From SAR116 cluster bacterium (lineage in GTDB: Bacteria > Pseudomonadota > Alphaproteobacteria > Puniceispirillales > Puniceispirillaceae), in the NCBI GenBank assembly GCA_004212735.1, contig SHBD01000003.1:62001-126000 (forward strand): a stretch of 64,000 nucleotides of DNA, in the 5' to 3' direction. Under the pieces are notes generated by a model that was not told the DNA's origin, ran no database searches, and saw only the letters and a list, made by a program, of their open reading frames with translations. The position numbers were made by a program, and so were the translations under genes. Shown here in pieces: positions 1-8,127 of this stretch (its first letter is position 1; the number at the start of each line of letters is the position of its first letter).

Positions 1-332
1 GCATGACCATTTCTGAACTCAGTACAGCGGTGGATTATGGCATCAACACCGTGACCATCGTGATGAACAATCAATGTTGGGGGGCGGAGAAAGCCTATCA
101 GAGAGATTTTTTCAATGGGCGCTATATCGGGGCGGATGTCTCAAGCCCGTCCTTTGACAAGGCGGCCGAGCTTTATGGTGCGGCAGGTTTCAAGGTTGAC
201 CATCTTGACCAGATTGGTGACGCTGTCGGCGCGGCTCTCGCTGCCAACAGGCCAGCGGTCATCGACGTATCTGTTGATCCTGCCGCTCTCTACAGTTTCC
301 GCCGGGATAGTTTCAAACACCGGGGAGGGTAA
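1..332 (+). CDS. Thiamine-diphosphate-dependent enzyme, C-terminal part (acetolactate synthase / sulfoacetaldehyde acetyltransferase-like), cut by window edge
   Basis: Only the last ~110 residues are present; the frame is open to the left edge, so the ATG at position 3 is almost certainly internal. The visible part is the end of the TPP-binding (PYR/PP) fold: an AVDYGINTVTIVMNNQ strand followed by WGAEK, and a C-terminal FRRDSFKHR. WGAEK and a terminal FRRD are features I associate with sulfoacetaldehyde acetyltransferase (Xsc), which converts sulfoacetaldehyde plus phosphate to acetyl phosphate and sulfite, but the tail is shorter than in Xsc proteins I remember. Other acetolactate-synthase-like decarboxylases cannot be excluded. 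If it is Xsc it would complete the taurine pathway encoded at 36.9-49.6 kb. It ends 2 bases from the convergent malonyl-CoA decarboxylase gene. Family is fairly sure, substrate is not. Confidence 0.6.
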   Translation, partial: MTISELSTAVDYGINTVTIVMNNQCWGAEKAYQRDFFNGRYIGADVSSPSFDKAAELYGAAGFKVDHLDQIGDAVGAALAANRPAVIDVSVDPAALYSFRRDSFKHRGG

Positions 333-334
333 GG

Positions 335-1624
335 TTACAATGATTTCATCAGTGCCTTTACGCCAGACGAGAGTGGCACTGCCTTGGTCTTGTTGAATTC
401 CTCGTGGTTTTTTTCCACCACATCCAGATCATAAAGGTAGTTCACCATTAACCCGCCTGCCTGTGCCACCGCTTTTGGTGACCGGTCGCCGCCATAATTC
501 AACTGTTCCAGAAAGGCACCATTGCCAAGATGGAATCGGGCCACGGGATCGTTTGGTAAGCCGTCAGGCCGGCCGGACACTGTCAGATATTCAAGCGCGG
601 CGCGGGTGAAATCTGCCTGCAACCTCTCAGCATTCTCAGACCAGAAACTGTCATCCACGCCGCTAAATTCAGTGGCCAGATCAGGGTGGGCCGCGCTCAT
701 CCATTTCATCAGGCCCGGCACCGGCGACAAGGTGACAAAGCGCGACAGGTTCGGCAATTCCTGACGCAAGTGACCGGCAACGCGCTTGATCAGAAAATTG
801 CCGAAGGAAATGCCTGCCAAACCGCTTTGACAATTCGAAATGGAATAGAAGACTGCAGTCGTTGCCGCACTGGCGGCGTCTGCATCACGGTTCAGCGCCA
901 GAACATTGTCGATCCGCTGGGGAATCTCAGTCGTCAGCGCCACTTCCACAAAAATCAGAGGCTCATTGGGCATGGCTGGATGAAAAAAAGCGAAACAGCG
1001 ACGGTCCTCAGGCGCGAGACGCGCTCGCAAATTCTCCCATGAGGTGATTTCATGAACTGCCTCATAGGCGATGATTTTTTCGAGGATGTTTGCCGAGGTC
1101 GACCAGTCGATTGGCTCTAGGACAAGAAAACCGGGGTTGAACCAGTTGCGTAGAAGCCGGACAAGGCCCGAGTCAATGCGTTGGAAATCAGGGTGATTGC
1201 GCATCAGGTCACGCAAGCGTTCTCGAAAATGGACCAGACGGACGGTTCCGTTGGTGGTCGCATTCAGCCGCCGGAAAAGTTCCATCCATCCGGGCTCGGC
1301 GGCATTTGCGATGATCTCAAGGCCGCCATGCGTGGGGGCAGTGGCGTAGGTTTTTGCTGCTTTGGCCAGAGCCTGCGCATTGATGTCATGGGTGTCGAGA
1401 AGATGTGTAAGCACCGCCGCCAGCTGCTCATCATCCAGCGCTTCAATAACATTCAGCAGGTTTTCAGCATAAACAAGCGAGGATACCTCACCGGTGGCAG
1501 ACAACACGGCTTTGACGGCCTGTTGTGGCTCTGAGCTTAGATCGGAAACATGCTTGCGGCCAAAGGCAGATAAGCCCATTGTGCCGCGCATGAGATTGGA
1601 CAACATATCCTGTAAAAGCCGCAT
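335..1624 (-). CDS. Malonyl-CoA decarboxylase
   Basis: Converts malonyl-CoA to acetyl-CoA and CO2. The 429-residue protein has the full bacterial architecture: an N-terminal helical domain (about 1-170) and a C-terminal acetyltransferase-fold catalytic domain. In the latter I see the family signatures HPAMPNEPLIFVEVAL and FYSISNCQSGLAGISFGN, and a late HLGNGA segment that carries the expected catalytic histidine. The start at 1624 is chosen because a GGGGGA ribosome site lies 8 bases upstream; TTG/GTG codons at 1642/1639 would add 5-6 residues. It is convergent with the TPP enzyme on its left and divergent from ppk on its right. No malonate transporter or malonyl-CoA synthetase is nearby, so the source of malonyl-CoA is not shown here. 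Confidence 0.93.
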   Translation of the reverse strand: MRLLQDMLSNLMRGTMGLSAFGRKHVSDLSSEPQQAVKAVLSATGEVSSLVYAENLLNVIEALDDEQLAAVLTHLLDTHDINAQALAKAAKTYATAPTHGGLEIIANAAEPGWMELFRRLNATTNGTVRLVHFRERLRDLMRNHPDFQRIDSGLVRLLRNWFNPGFLVLEPIDWSTSANILEKIIAYEAVHEITSWENLRARLAPEDRRCFAFFHPAMPNEPLIFVEVALTTEIPQRIDNVLALNRDADAASAATTAVFYSISNCQSGLAGISFGNFLIKRVAGHLRQELPNLSRFVTLSPVPGLMKWMSAAHPDLATEFSGVDDSFWSENAERLQADFTRAALEYLTVSGRPDGLPNDPVARFHLGNGAFLEQLNYGGDRSPKAVAQAGGLMVNYLYDLDVVEKNHEEFNKTKAVPLSSGVKALMKSL

Positions 1625-1911
1625 ATTCTGATCCCCCACCAAAATAAGTCACATGTCTTACATCCAAATATTGTGCATTTGAACGGGCTTTTCCATGCCT
1701 GGCTGATTATTTTTACACGGCGAATGTTCACGTTTTTATTGATTTGTTACATCCGCTACACATTTCCGTATTATTGTGATTATGCAACAGAAGGGTGCGG
1801 CGGCGTAACAGCAAGTTAGATATCCATGAATGTTGAATTTTTTGTCACTTGCATGAATGCCTTATGGGTGAGGACAGAGTTACGCGCCAGTGGCGTTGGG
1901 GATTGAGATCT
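1625..1911. promoter_or_regulatory. Divergent intergenic region between malonyl-CoA decarboxylase and ppk
   Basis: About 290 bp, AT-rich in its middle (about 1655-1760), between two divergent genes, so it must carry promoters for both. I see no convincing Pho box; isolated TGTCAC-like (about 1843) and GTTACAT-like (about 1745) half-sites are present but unpaired. No RNA gene or small coding sequence is evident. Confidence 0.4.
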
Positions 1912-4035
1912 ATGGCAAATGATATGATGTTTTCAGGACTGACCGAGTCCATTCTGCCACCGGCGAACAGTGACAATCGCTATTTCAATCGGGAATTAAG
2001 CTGGCTCGCCTTTAATGAGCGAGTGCTAGCACTCGCCGAGGATGTATCACTACCCTTAGCTGAGCGTCTGCGATTTGTGTCGATTTCGGCAGATAATTTG
2101 CATGAGTTTTTTATGGTTCGAATCGCTGGTCTGCGCCAGCTGCAGCAGCGCGGCATACATCGGGTGCCTGTTGATGACACCGAACTTGATACGCTTCTCT
2201 CGCTGCTTCACCAGCGAAGCTCTGCTCTTCTGGCCAAACAAAACAGGTTGCTTGCATCGTTGATCGCTGCCTTTCAGGCAGAGGATATTCTGATACTTGA
2301 TAACGTTCCAACTGATGGTGAGGATATGGAATGGCTGGAGGCGCATTTTGTTTCCAATATTTTGCCATTGCTGACACCAACGACATTGGACCCTGCACAC
2401 CCTTTTCCCTTTTTTCACAATCAGGGAAAAGGCATGTTGTTCGAGCTTGCCGACTCAAACAAAAAGCTTGTCCATGGTGTGATTTTGCTACCAGAAAATC
2501 TGGGCCGTTTTGTAAAGCTGCCAGGTGACCAACTACGTTTCGTTCTGGTGGAAGCGGTGATCAAGGCCTTCATTGGTAAGATCTACACGAAACATGTGCT
2601 GAAATCATCGTCGGTGTTCAGCATTATCCGCGACTCGGAAATCGAAATTGATGATGAGGCGAATGACCTGATCAATGAGTTTGAGACGGCTCTTCGCGCA
2701 CGAAAGCGCGGCAACGTTGTCTTGTTAACCCTGACCTCTGATGCCTCTGCTTCAACGCTCAATCTTCTCTGCCAAGCGATGGCGATCGAAAAGGACAGGT
2801 GTTTCGGCGCGGATGGACCTGTGTCGCTGAATAATTTTGCCGAGTTGATCAGCTACATGCCGAAGCATCTGCTCTATCCCACATTCAACCCCCGTTTTCC
2901 ACAGCGCATCCGTGACTTTGATGGGGATTGCTTTGCCGCCATTCGCAACAAGGATATTGTTGTTCACCACCCCTATGAGAGTTTCGAAGTTGTTGTTCGG
3001 TTTCTGCAACAGGCAGCGCGGGATCCAGATGTGCTGGCCATCCGCCAGACACTCTACCGCACGACACCGAATTCGCCGATTGTCCGGGCATTGATCGAGG
3101 CGGCCGAGAGCGGTAAATCCGTCACAGCGGTCATTGAGCTGAAAGCGCGGTTTGACGAAAAGAACAATATTCTGCTGGCACGCGATCTGGAGCGTGCCGG
3201 GGTGCATATCGCTTACGGGCTTACCGATCTGAAAATCCATGCGAAGATGTCGGCCGTTGTCCGGCGTGAATCCGGGCGCCTTGTCACCTACACGCATCTT
3301 GGAACTGGCAATTATCATCCGATCACGGCAAAGGTTTACACCGATCTGTCCTATTTCACCTGTGACAAGGAGGTAGGCCGTGATGTCTACGAGGTTTTCA
3401 AATATTTGACCAGTCACGTGCATCCTGAGAAGCTAAAGAAAAGTTTCATTTCTCCGCATCAGTCAATGCCACGGCTCAGCAGCCTGATTGATGCGGAGAT
3501 TGCGGCAGTTGGAGAGGGGAAACCCTCCGGTATATGGATCAAATGCAATGCGATCGTCGATCGCAACATAATCGACAAGCTCTATGAAGCTTCATGTGCT
3601 GGGGTGAGAATAGAGATCATTGCACGGGGCATCTGTTGCCTTCGTCCCGGTATCGATGGCCTGTCGGAAAACATAACCGTGCGATCGATCGTGGGTCGCT
3701 ATCTAGAACATGGGCGCATCTATGCCTTTGCCAATGGTGGCAAGTTCGGATCGCCAAAGAATATGGTGTTTATGTCATCTGCCGACCTGATGCCTCGTAA
3801 TTTACTGCGCCGGGTGGAAACGTTTGTCCAACTGGAAAATCCAACGGTGCGCAAACAGGTGATCAATCAAATTCTGACAGCAACGTTGCGGGATGAAAAG
3901 AACAGTTGGTTTCTCAAGTCTGATGGTAGTTATCGACATCCGGCGACAGGTCCTGATAGTTTTTCGGCGCATGATTATTTCATCGCCAACCCCAGCCTAT
4001 CGGGCGCCGGCAGCCTTGCGAAAGAGACCAAATGA
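1912..4035 (+). CDS. ppk: Polyphosphate kinase (PPK1)
   Basis: Reversibly polymerises the gamma-phosphate of ATP into inorganic polyphosphate at the inner membrane. About 707 residues, the usual PPK1 size. The N domain begins with the family signature YFNRELSWLAFNERVL; the head domain contains NLHEFFMVRIAGL; the two phospholipase-D-like catalytic domains follow. The phosphorylated histidine is expected in LKIHAKM (His443 with this start), and THLGTGNYHP follows. The frame extends upstream to a TTG at 1849 with an ATG at 1864, but those have no ribosome site and would add sequence atypical of the family. The stop overlaps the ppx start, so the two are translationally coupled. The pairing with ppx, phoR and phoB indicates phosphate-storage control. 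Confidence 0.96.
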   Translation: MANDMMFSGLTESILPPANSDNRYFNRELSWLAFNERVLALAEDVSLPLAERLRFVSISADNLHEFFMVRIAGLRQLQQRGIHRVPVDDTELDTLLSLLHQRSSALLAKQNRLLASLIAAFQAEDILILDNVPTDGEDMEWLEAHFVSNILPLLTPTTLDPAHPFPFFHNQGKGMLFELADSNKKLVHGVILLPENLGRFVKLPGDQLRFVLVEAVIKAFIGKIYTKHVLKSSSVFSIIRDSEIEIDDEANDLINEFETALRARKRGNVVLLTLTSDASASTLNLLCQAMAIEKDRCFGADGPVSLNNFAELISYMPKHLLYPTFNPRFPQRIRDFDGDCFAAIRNKDIVVHHPYESFEVVVRFLQQAARDPDVLAIRQTLYRTTPNSPIVRALIEAAESGKSVTAVIELKARFDEKNNILLARDLERAGVHIAYGLTDLKIHAKMSAVVRRESGRLVTYTHLGTGNYHPITAKVYTDLSYFTCDKEVGRDVYEVFKYLTSHVHPEKLKKSFISPHQSMPRLSSLIDAEIAAVGEGKPSGIWIKCNAIVDRNIIDKLYEASCAGVRIEIIARGICCLRPGIDGLSENITVRSIVGRYLEHGRIYAFANGGKFGSPKNMVFMSSADLMPRNLLRRVETFVQLENPTVRKQVINQILTATLRDEKNSWFLKSDGSYRHPATGPDSFSAHDYFIANPSLSGAGSLAKETK

Positions 4036-5561
4036 AATCAACAGTGGCACCTGTTCCGGGCATGCGGCAAATTGAAAATTCACGCCCCCCGCAAGGTGAA
4101 CCGATGGCCATTATCGATGTCGGGTCAAACTCCATCCGTATGGTCATCTTCGCATCGCAGGGTCACTATCCCTATCCCCTGTTCAATGAGCGCGCAAACT
4201 GCCGGCTGGGTGAGGGCGTGGGTGGTGATGGCATGTTACAGGAGGAGCGGATCAGGGTTGCGCTTGCAACGCTCGCCCGATTTGCCAAGATTCTGGGCGA
4301 TATGGGGATATCAAAAATTCACGCGTTCGCCACAGCGGCAGTCAGACGCGCCAAGAATGCCGAACAATTCACCAGACCAGCTGCCGTTCTGCTCAATCAG
4401 GAAATTTCAGTCCTGTCACAGCAGGAGGAGGCCTATCATGTCGCTCGTGGTCTGACACTCAATCTGCCACGGGCAACGGGTCTTGTTGCCGATCTGGGTG
4501 GCGGGAGCATAGAGATCATCAAACTGAAAAATGGCCAGATAAAGCAGTCGACAAGTTTTGACTTTGGCCACTTGTCTGATGTCAAACGCTCCGAGGTTGA
4601 TGATGCCTTTGAAGGCACGGACTGGATTTCCGGTGCTTCACCCAAGCGGCTCTATGGTGTTGGTGGGTCGTTTCGCGCCTTTGCATCAGCCTATATTGAG
4701 CAGTCAGGCTACCCCTTACCCGTGTTGCATGGGCTGACTGTCCCAAAAAAAGCTGCGAAGGGGCTGTTGGCGACGTTTACCGGTAGATCGCCAGAACTGG
4801 GTGGTGTGCCGCTTGGACGACGAAAAACCATGCCGACGGCAGCAAAAATCATTGATTGTCTTTTGGATCACTGCGGTGCCAAGGAGATCTACATCAGTGG
4901 AACGAGCATTCGTGACGGGGTTCTCTCGGAGAGGGAGTTGAAAGATGACGAACGCGCCGACATGCTGAGGGTTGTATGTGGCGAGATTTCAAAGGCCAGT
5001 CATCGTTTTGCTGGCGTGCCCGACAGCCTGTTCAGATTTTTGCGCCCTCTAGGAGAGTCGTTGGCAGGTGCATCTGGCAAAACCAATAAAGCCAGGAGAC
5101 AGAAATTTGAACGCCTTTTGCAGGCTGCCTGCCTGATGTCGGATTTGTGCTGGAACGAACACGAGGATATTCGCGGCGAAATAGGGGCAAAGCGTGTTCT
5201 CGGATTGCCCGTGAATTGTGTGTCTCACAAGGAGCGGATTTGGTTGGCGACAGCGATCTATCACCGCTATGTGGGCCACAAAACAAATAAGTCGCGACCG
5301 CCGGAACTTGGCGCCATTCTTGGTCAAAAACGTCGGTCAGAAGCCGCCACCATTGGTCTGGGATTGAGATTTGCTCTCATGTTTTCCGGTGGAACCGCGC
5401 ATTGTCTGGAATATCTGAGCCTGACTAATGAGGCAGGCGTGTTAACGTTGCACGTCACGGAGCAGGGCCGGAGCCTGTTGGACAAACATTCCTGCCGGCG
5501 GTTCGCACAATTGGCACAGAGCGCGTCACTCATTCCAGAGATTGAACAGGCCCAAAATTAA
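4032..5561 (+). CDS. ppx: Exopolyphosphatase / guanosine pentaphosphate phosphatase family (Ppx/GppA)
   Basis: Releases orthophosphate from the ends of polyphosphate chains; some relatives hydrolyse pppGpp. The 509-residue protein belongs to the ASKHA fold. The phosphate-1 loop is AIIDVGSNSIRMVIF near residue 26, the phosphate-2 motif is VADLGGGSIEI, and YISGTSIRDGVL marks the end of the ATPase-like core. The remaining ~190 residues are a helical C-terminal domain as in alphaproteobacterial Ppx. ATGA overlap with ppk (4032-4035) argues for one operon in which synthesis and breakdown of polyphosphate are made together. The stop codon lies inside the first unit of a 16-bp tandem repeat array that fills the gap to phoR. 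Confidence 0.93.
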   Translation: MKSTVAPVPGMRQIENSRPPQGEPMAIIDVGSNSIRMVIFASQGHYPYPLFNERANCRLGEGVGGDGMLQEERIRVALATLARFAKILGDMGISKIHAFATAAVRRAKNAEQFTRPAAVLLNQEISVLSQQEEAYHVARGLTLNLPRATGLVADLGGGSIEIIKLKNGQIKQSTSFDFGHLSDVKRSEVDDAFEGTDWISGASPKRLYGVGGSFRAFASAYIEQSGYPLPVLHGLTVPKKAAKGLLATFTGRSPELGGVPLGRRKTMPTAAKIIDCLLDHCGAKEIYISGTSIRDGVLSERELKDDERADMLRVVCGEISKASHRFAGVPDSLFRFLRPLGESLAGASGKTNKARRQKFERLLQAACLMSDLCWNEHEDIRGEIGAKRVLGLPVNCVSHKERIWLATAIYHRYVGHKTNKSRPPELGAILGQKRRSEAATIGLGLRFALMFSGGTAHCLEYLSLTNEAGVLTLHVTEQGRSLLDKHSCRRFAQLAQSASLIPEIEQAQN

Positions 5562-5626
5562 ACAGGCCCGAAATGAAGCAGGTCCAGGGTAAATTAGGCC
5601 CCAAGTAGATTAGGCCCCGAGTAAAG
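5547..5626. repeat. Five tandem copies of a degenerate 16-bp unit between ppx and phoR
   Basis: Units start at 5547, 5563, 5579, 5595 and 5611, an exact 16-bp period. Each begins with CAGGCCC or TAGGCCC (CAGGTCC in unit 3) and ends AT-rich, for example CAGGCCCGAAATGAAG and TAGGCCCCGAGTAAAG. The first unit contains the ppx TAA. The array ends about 14 bases before the phoR start. Confidence 0.9.
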
Positions 5627-5640
5627 TAGAAAGGTGTGTG

Positions 5641-6726
5641 ATGAGGAGTGATGAGCGGATCAGGGATGAGAGCGCGCTGACATTGGAATATGCAAGCGAG
5701 GTTGGCCGGTTGCTGGATGATGGATTGCTCCTGGCTAATGGTGAGGGAATGATCCTGACAGTAAATAGCGCAGCTGTCAGACTGCTTGGGGAGAATGTTG
5801 TTGGTAAAAATATAACCGAGGTTGTCGAGCGTGACGAGGCAACCGAGAAATTGACACGGTCAGCAAATGACGACATCGACCAGGAGTTTATATTTCAACC
5901 CAAGTCGGCAGTGCGACTTGAGTTCAAGGTGCGCATCAAAGAACTGGCAAACGGTTTTATTCTGGTGTTGCTGATGGATATGACGCTGCAACGAAACCTT
6001 GAAAAGGTGCGGCGCGATTTTGTGGCGAATGTAAGCCATGAGCTGCGTTCACCTCTGACCAGTCTTGCTGGATTCATTGAAACCATTTTGGATAATAACA
6101 TTCAGGATCAAGAAACATTACTTCGGTTCCTTAAAATCATGGATGAGGAGGCCAAGCGCATGTCACGCCTTATCGATGATCTGCTGTCGCTGTCGCGTGT
6201 TGAGGTGGATGAACATATTGTGCCATCGGAGACGGTGCCGTTAATGGAGGTTGTCCGCTCCGTCATTCACTCCTTGGATGATCGTGCACGGCGCCGCGAA
6301 ATGCAGATTGATCTGGTTGATGACCGTTCGCCGGGCTCACCCAATATTTTCATGTATGGCTACGCTGATGAAATCAATGAGGTGTTCCACAACCTTCTGG
6401 AAAACGCGATTAAATACGGGACCGAGGCATCACCGATTACCGTCCATGTTGCGAACCAGCGCGATGATCAAGTGATTATTTCCGTAAGTAATTTTGGCGA
6501 TCAAATTGCAGAAAAACACCTGCCACGTCTTACCGAGCGGTTTTACCGGGTAGACAAGGCGCGCTCTAGGCAAATTGGCGGGACTGGCCTTGGTCTTGCC
6601 ATCGTAAAGCATATTGTCAATCGCCATCGTGGGATTTTGTCGGTGAAAAGTCGGCCCGAAGGCAAAACCACCTTCACTGTCGAATTGCCAATAATCGACG
6701 CATCGGAACAGCCAAGCGCACCGTAG
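5641..6726 (+). CDS. phoR: Phosphate regulon sensor histidine kinase PhoR
   Basis: Autophosphorylates and controls PhoB. About 361 residues: an N-terminal PAS-like segment (about 15-115), a HisKA dimerisation domain with the H-box FVANVSHELRSPLTS (His133), and a HATPase_c domain with NLLENAIKYG (N box), FYRVDKARSR and GGTGLGLAIVKHIV (G boxes). The sequence matches PhoR more than generic kinases. I see no N-terminal transmembrane helix, so as annotated it would be soluble. The ATG at 5641 is preferred to the GTG at 5638; AAAGGTG lies just upstream. It lies 85 bp before phoB, after ppk-ppx, the reverse of the common phoB-phoR order, and no pst/phoU genes are adjacent. Confidence 0.9.
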   Translation: MRSDERIRDESALTLEYASEVGRLLDDGLLLANGEGMILTVNSAAVRLLGENVVGKNITEVVERDEATEKLTRSANDDIDQEFIFQPKSAVRLEFKVRIKELANGFILVLLMDMTLQRNLEKVRRDFVANVSHELRSPLTSLAGFIETILDNNIQDQETLLRFLKIMDEEAKRMSRLIDDLLSLSRVEVDEHIVPSETVPLMEVVRSVIHSLDDRARRREMQIDLVDDRSPGSPNIFMYGYADEINEVFHNLLENAIKYGTEASPITVHVANQRDDQVIISVSNFGDQIAEKHLPRLTERFYRVDKARSRQIGGTGLGLAIVKHIVNRHRGILSVKSRPEGKTTFTVELPIIDASEQPSAP

Positions 6727-6738
6727 TATGAGAATGCT

Positions 6739-6756
6739 TTTTCATAAAAATGTAAC
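6739..6756 (+). promoter_or_regulatory. Candidate Pho box upstream of phoB
   Basis: TTTTCATAAAAATGTAAC matches 13 of 18 positions of the classical PhoB consensus (CTGTCAT, AAAA, CTGTCAT), with the TGTAAC second half often seen in alphaproteobacteria. It is 56 bp before the phoB ATG, suggesting autoregulation of phoB separately from phoR. Confidence 0.4.
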
Positions 6757-6811
6757 AAAGTACCGGCATATGTTAGATTAATTGAGGTAAACGAGGTGCA
6801 AACAGGGAGAC

Positions 6812-7531
6812 ATGACCATAGCTATTCGGGTACTTATCGCTGACGACGAGCCCAACCAGCTTGAGTTGTTGTCATATAATTTGGGCCGATCTGAGTTCGA
6901 GGTTATTCGTGCCGAAGATGGTCAACAGGCTCTGGAGATGATTGAGGATCATCGTCCTGATCTTGTGATACTAGATTGGATGATGCCCAACTTGTCTGGA
7001 ATTGATGTGTGTCGGACTCTACGGGGCCGTCCTGAGACCAAATTGCTGCCCGTCATTCTGTTGAGTGCCCGCGGTGAGGAAGGTGACCGCACTCTTGGTC
7101 TGGATATTGGTGCTGATGACTACATCTCGAAGCCCTTTTCACCCCGCGAATTGATCAGCCGGGTGAAGGCGTTGCTGCGTCGCTCGCGTCCGGCATTGCT
7201 GGATGATGTTCTGGAGTATCATGATCTGATTCTCAACCAGGCGACGATGGAAATCAGTCGTGCTGGTCACGCCATTGCGCTGGGGCCAAAGGAATGCCGC
7301 CTGCTATCTATTCTGATGGAGCGGCCGGGCCGTGTTTTCAGCCGGGCTCAGTTGCTGGATCTGGTGTGGGGTCATGGTGTGTATGTAGAAGAGCGAACAG
7401 TCGATGTTCACATGAGCCGCCTTCGCAAGGCGATCAACAAACCGTTTAGCGATGGTGAGCAGGTTGCCAATTTGATCCGCACGGTGCGGGGCAGTGGCTA
7501 TGCGCTTCGTGCGCCAGCAGATGTACATTAG
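6812..7531 (+). CDS. phoB: Phosphate regulon response regulator PhoB
   Basis: OmpR/PhoB-family transcription factor activated by phosphorylation under phosphate limitation. 239 residues. The receiver domain (about 6-122) has the acidic pair DDE at 11-13, the phosphoacceptor Asp55 in VILDWMMP, and the switch lysine in YISKPFSPRE. The winged-helix DNA-binding domain (about 135-235) includes GPKECRLLSILMERPGRVFSR and the RTVDVHMSRLRKAI recognition region, ending IRTVRGSGYAL. The ATG at 6812 has GGGAG 3 bases upstream, a tight spacing. It is the last gene of the ppk-ppx-phoR-phoB set and is followed by a strong hairpin. Confidence 0.94.
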   Translation: MTIAIRVLIADDEPNQLELLSYNLGRSEFEVIRAEDGQQALEMIEDHRPDLVILDWMMPNLSGIDVCRTLRGRPETKLLPVILLSARGEEGDRTLGLDIGADDYISKPFSPRELISRVKALLRRSRPALLDDVLEYHDLILNQATMEISRAGHAIALGPKECRLLSILMERPGRVFSRAQLLDLVWGHGVYVEERTVDVHMSRLRKAINKPFSDGEQVANLIRTVRGSGYALRAPADVH

Positions 7532-7551
7532 TAAAGCCTCGGTTTCGATGG

Positions 7552-7603
7552 CGGCAATGAAAATAGGTGGCAAGGTTGATGGTCTGGCCACCTAATTTTG
7601 CCG
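7552..7603 (+). terminator. Long imperfect hairpin after phoB
   Basis: The arms are 7552-7571 (CGGCAATGAAAATAGGTGGC) and 7587-7603 (GCCACCTAATTTTGCCG); they pair almost fully apart from a small bulge, with a 15-base loop. It sits 20 bp after the phoB stop. There is no clean U-tract after it, so it may stabilise the 3' end or terminate inefficiently. Confidence 0.45.
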
Positions 7604-7644
7604 AGGATGGCATTGCAACGCGTTGCATGTCATAAGAGAGCAAA

Positions 7645-8127
7645 ATGTCCCTCCTGACCGTGAGCCTTCCCATGCCCGACAGCGATATCTCCAATAATTC
7701 CGCCCATTTTGTGCCGCTATCCGTAATTATGGATCAGCATGCCGGCCAGCTTCTCACCTATATGCAAGAACATGAGACGCGTAATGTCGTAATCACATTG
7801 CCGGTGAGGATTGATGTTGCGGGCAAGAGGAAACAGCCCTTTTTCGTTGCGGTCGGCGTTACGTTTGATTTTGAGACGCCGGAAGCGTTGGTCGACGAGG
7901 TTGAGCGTCAATGCCCAAATGATCATCTCTGTCTTTTTGCATGGGTGCCGGCGCATCTTTTCGGCAGTGAGGATTTTGGCATTGCGATTGATGAAATTAG
8001 GGTTGGCGAAAATCTACAGAACGGTCTTGTCGGTGAGGTGATTGACAAGGCGGCGGTGGAACAAGCTGTCACCACTTTGGCCGCGTCCTGGCAGGGCAAA
8101 TGCTATGTCGACAAAAATCTACATTGA
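7645..8127 (+). CDS. Conserved-looking protein of unknown function, 160 residues
   Basis: I do not recognise a family. The protein is acidic and soluble-looking, without signal peptide or membrane segments. Its visible parts are an N-terminal stretch with repeated hydrophobic beta-like segments (FVPLSVIMDQHAGQLLTYM, NVVITLPVRIDV), a central FFVAVGVTFDFETPEALVDEV segment, a short CLFAWVPAHLF strand and an acidic helix near the end. Alternating strands and helices suggest a small alpha/beta fold. The coding frame is supported by its length and by a 23-bp overlap with yaiI, which starts inside its last codons, so the two are probably co-translated. The start ATG at 7645 follows an AGAGAG stretch at good spacing. 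Function cannot be stated. Confidence 0.7.
   Translation: MSLLTVSLPMPDSDISNNSAHFVPLSVIMDQHAGQLLTYMQEHETRNVVITLPVRIDVAGKRKQPFFVAVGVTFDFETPEALVDEVERQCPNDHLCLFAWVPAHLFGSEDFGIAIDEIRVGENLQNGLVGEVIDKAAVEQAVTTLAASWQGKCYVDKNLH

Noticed and set aside
1743-1772. Possible Pho box before ppk (GTTACATCCGCTACACA region)
   Set aside because: Half-sites do not match the CTGTCAT consensus or its 11-bp spacing well enough.
2056-2458. Reverse-strand open frames of 115-120 codons inside ppk
   Set aside because: Shadow frames of a clear PPK1 gene with no start signal or homology.
2752-3423. Reverse-strand 223-codon frame inside ppk
   Set aside because: Antisense to the catalytic domain of ppk; length is a by-product of the coding pattern, and the translation has no family features.
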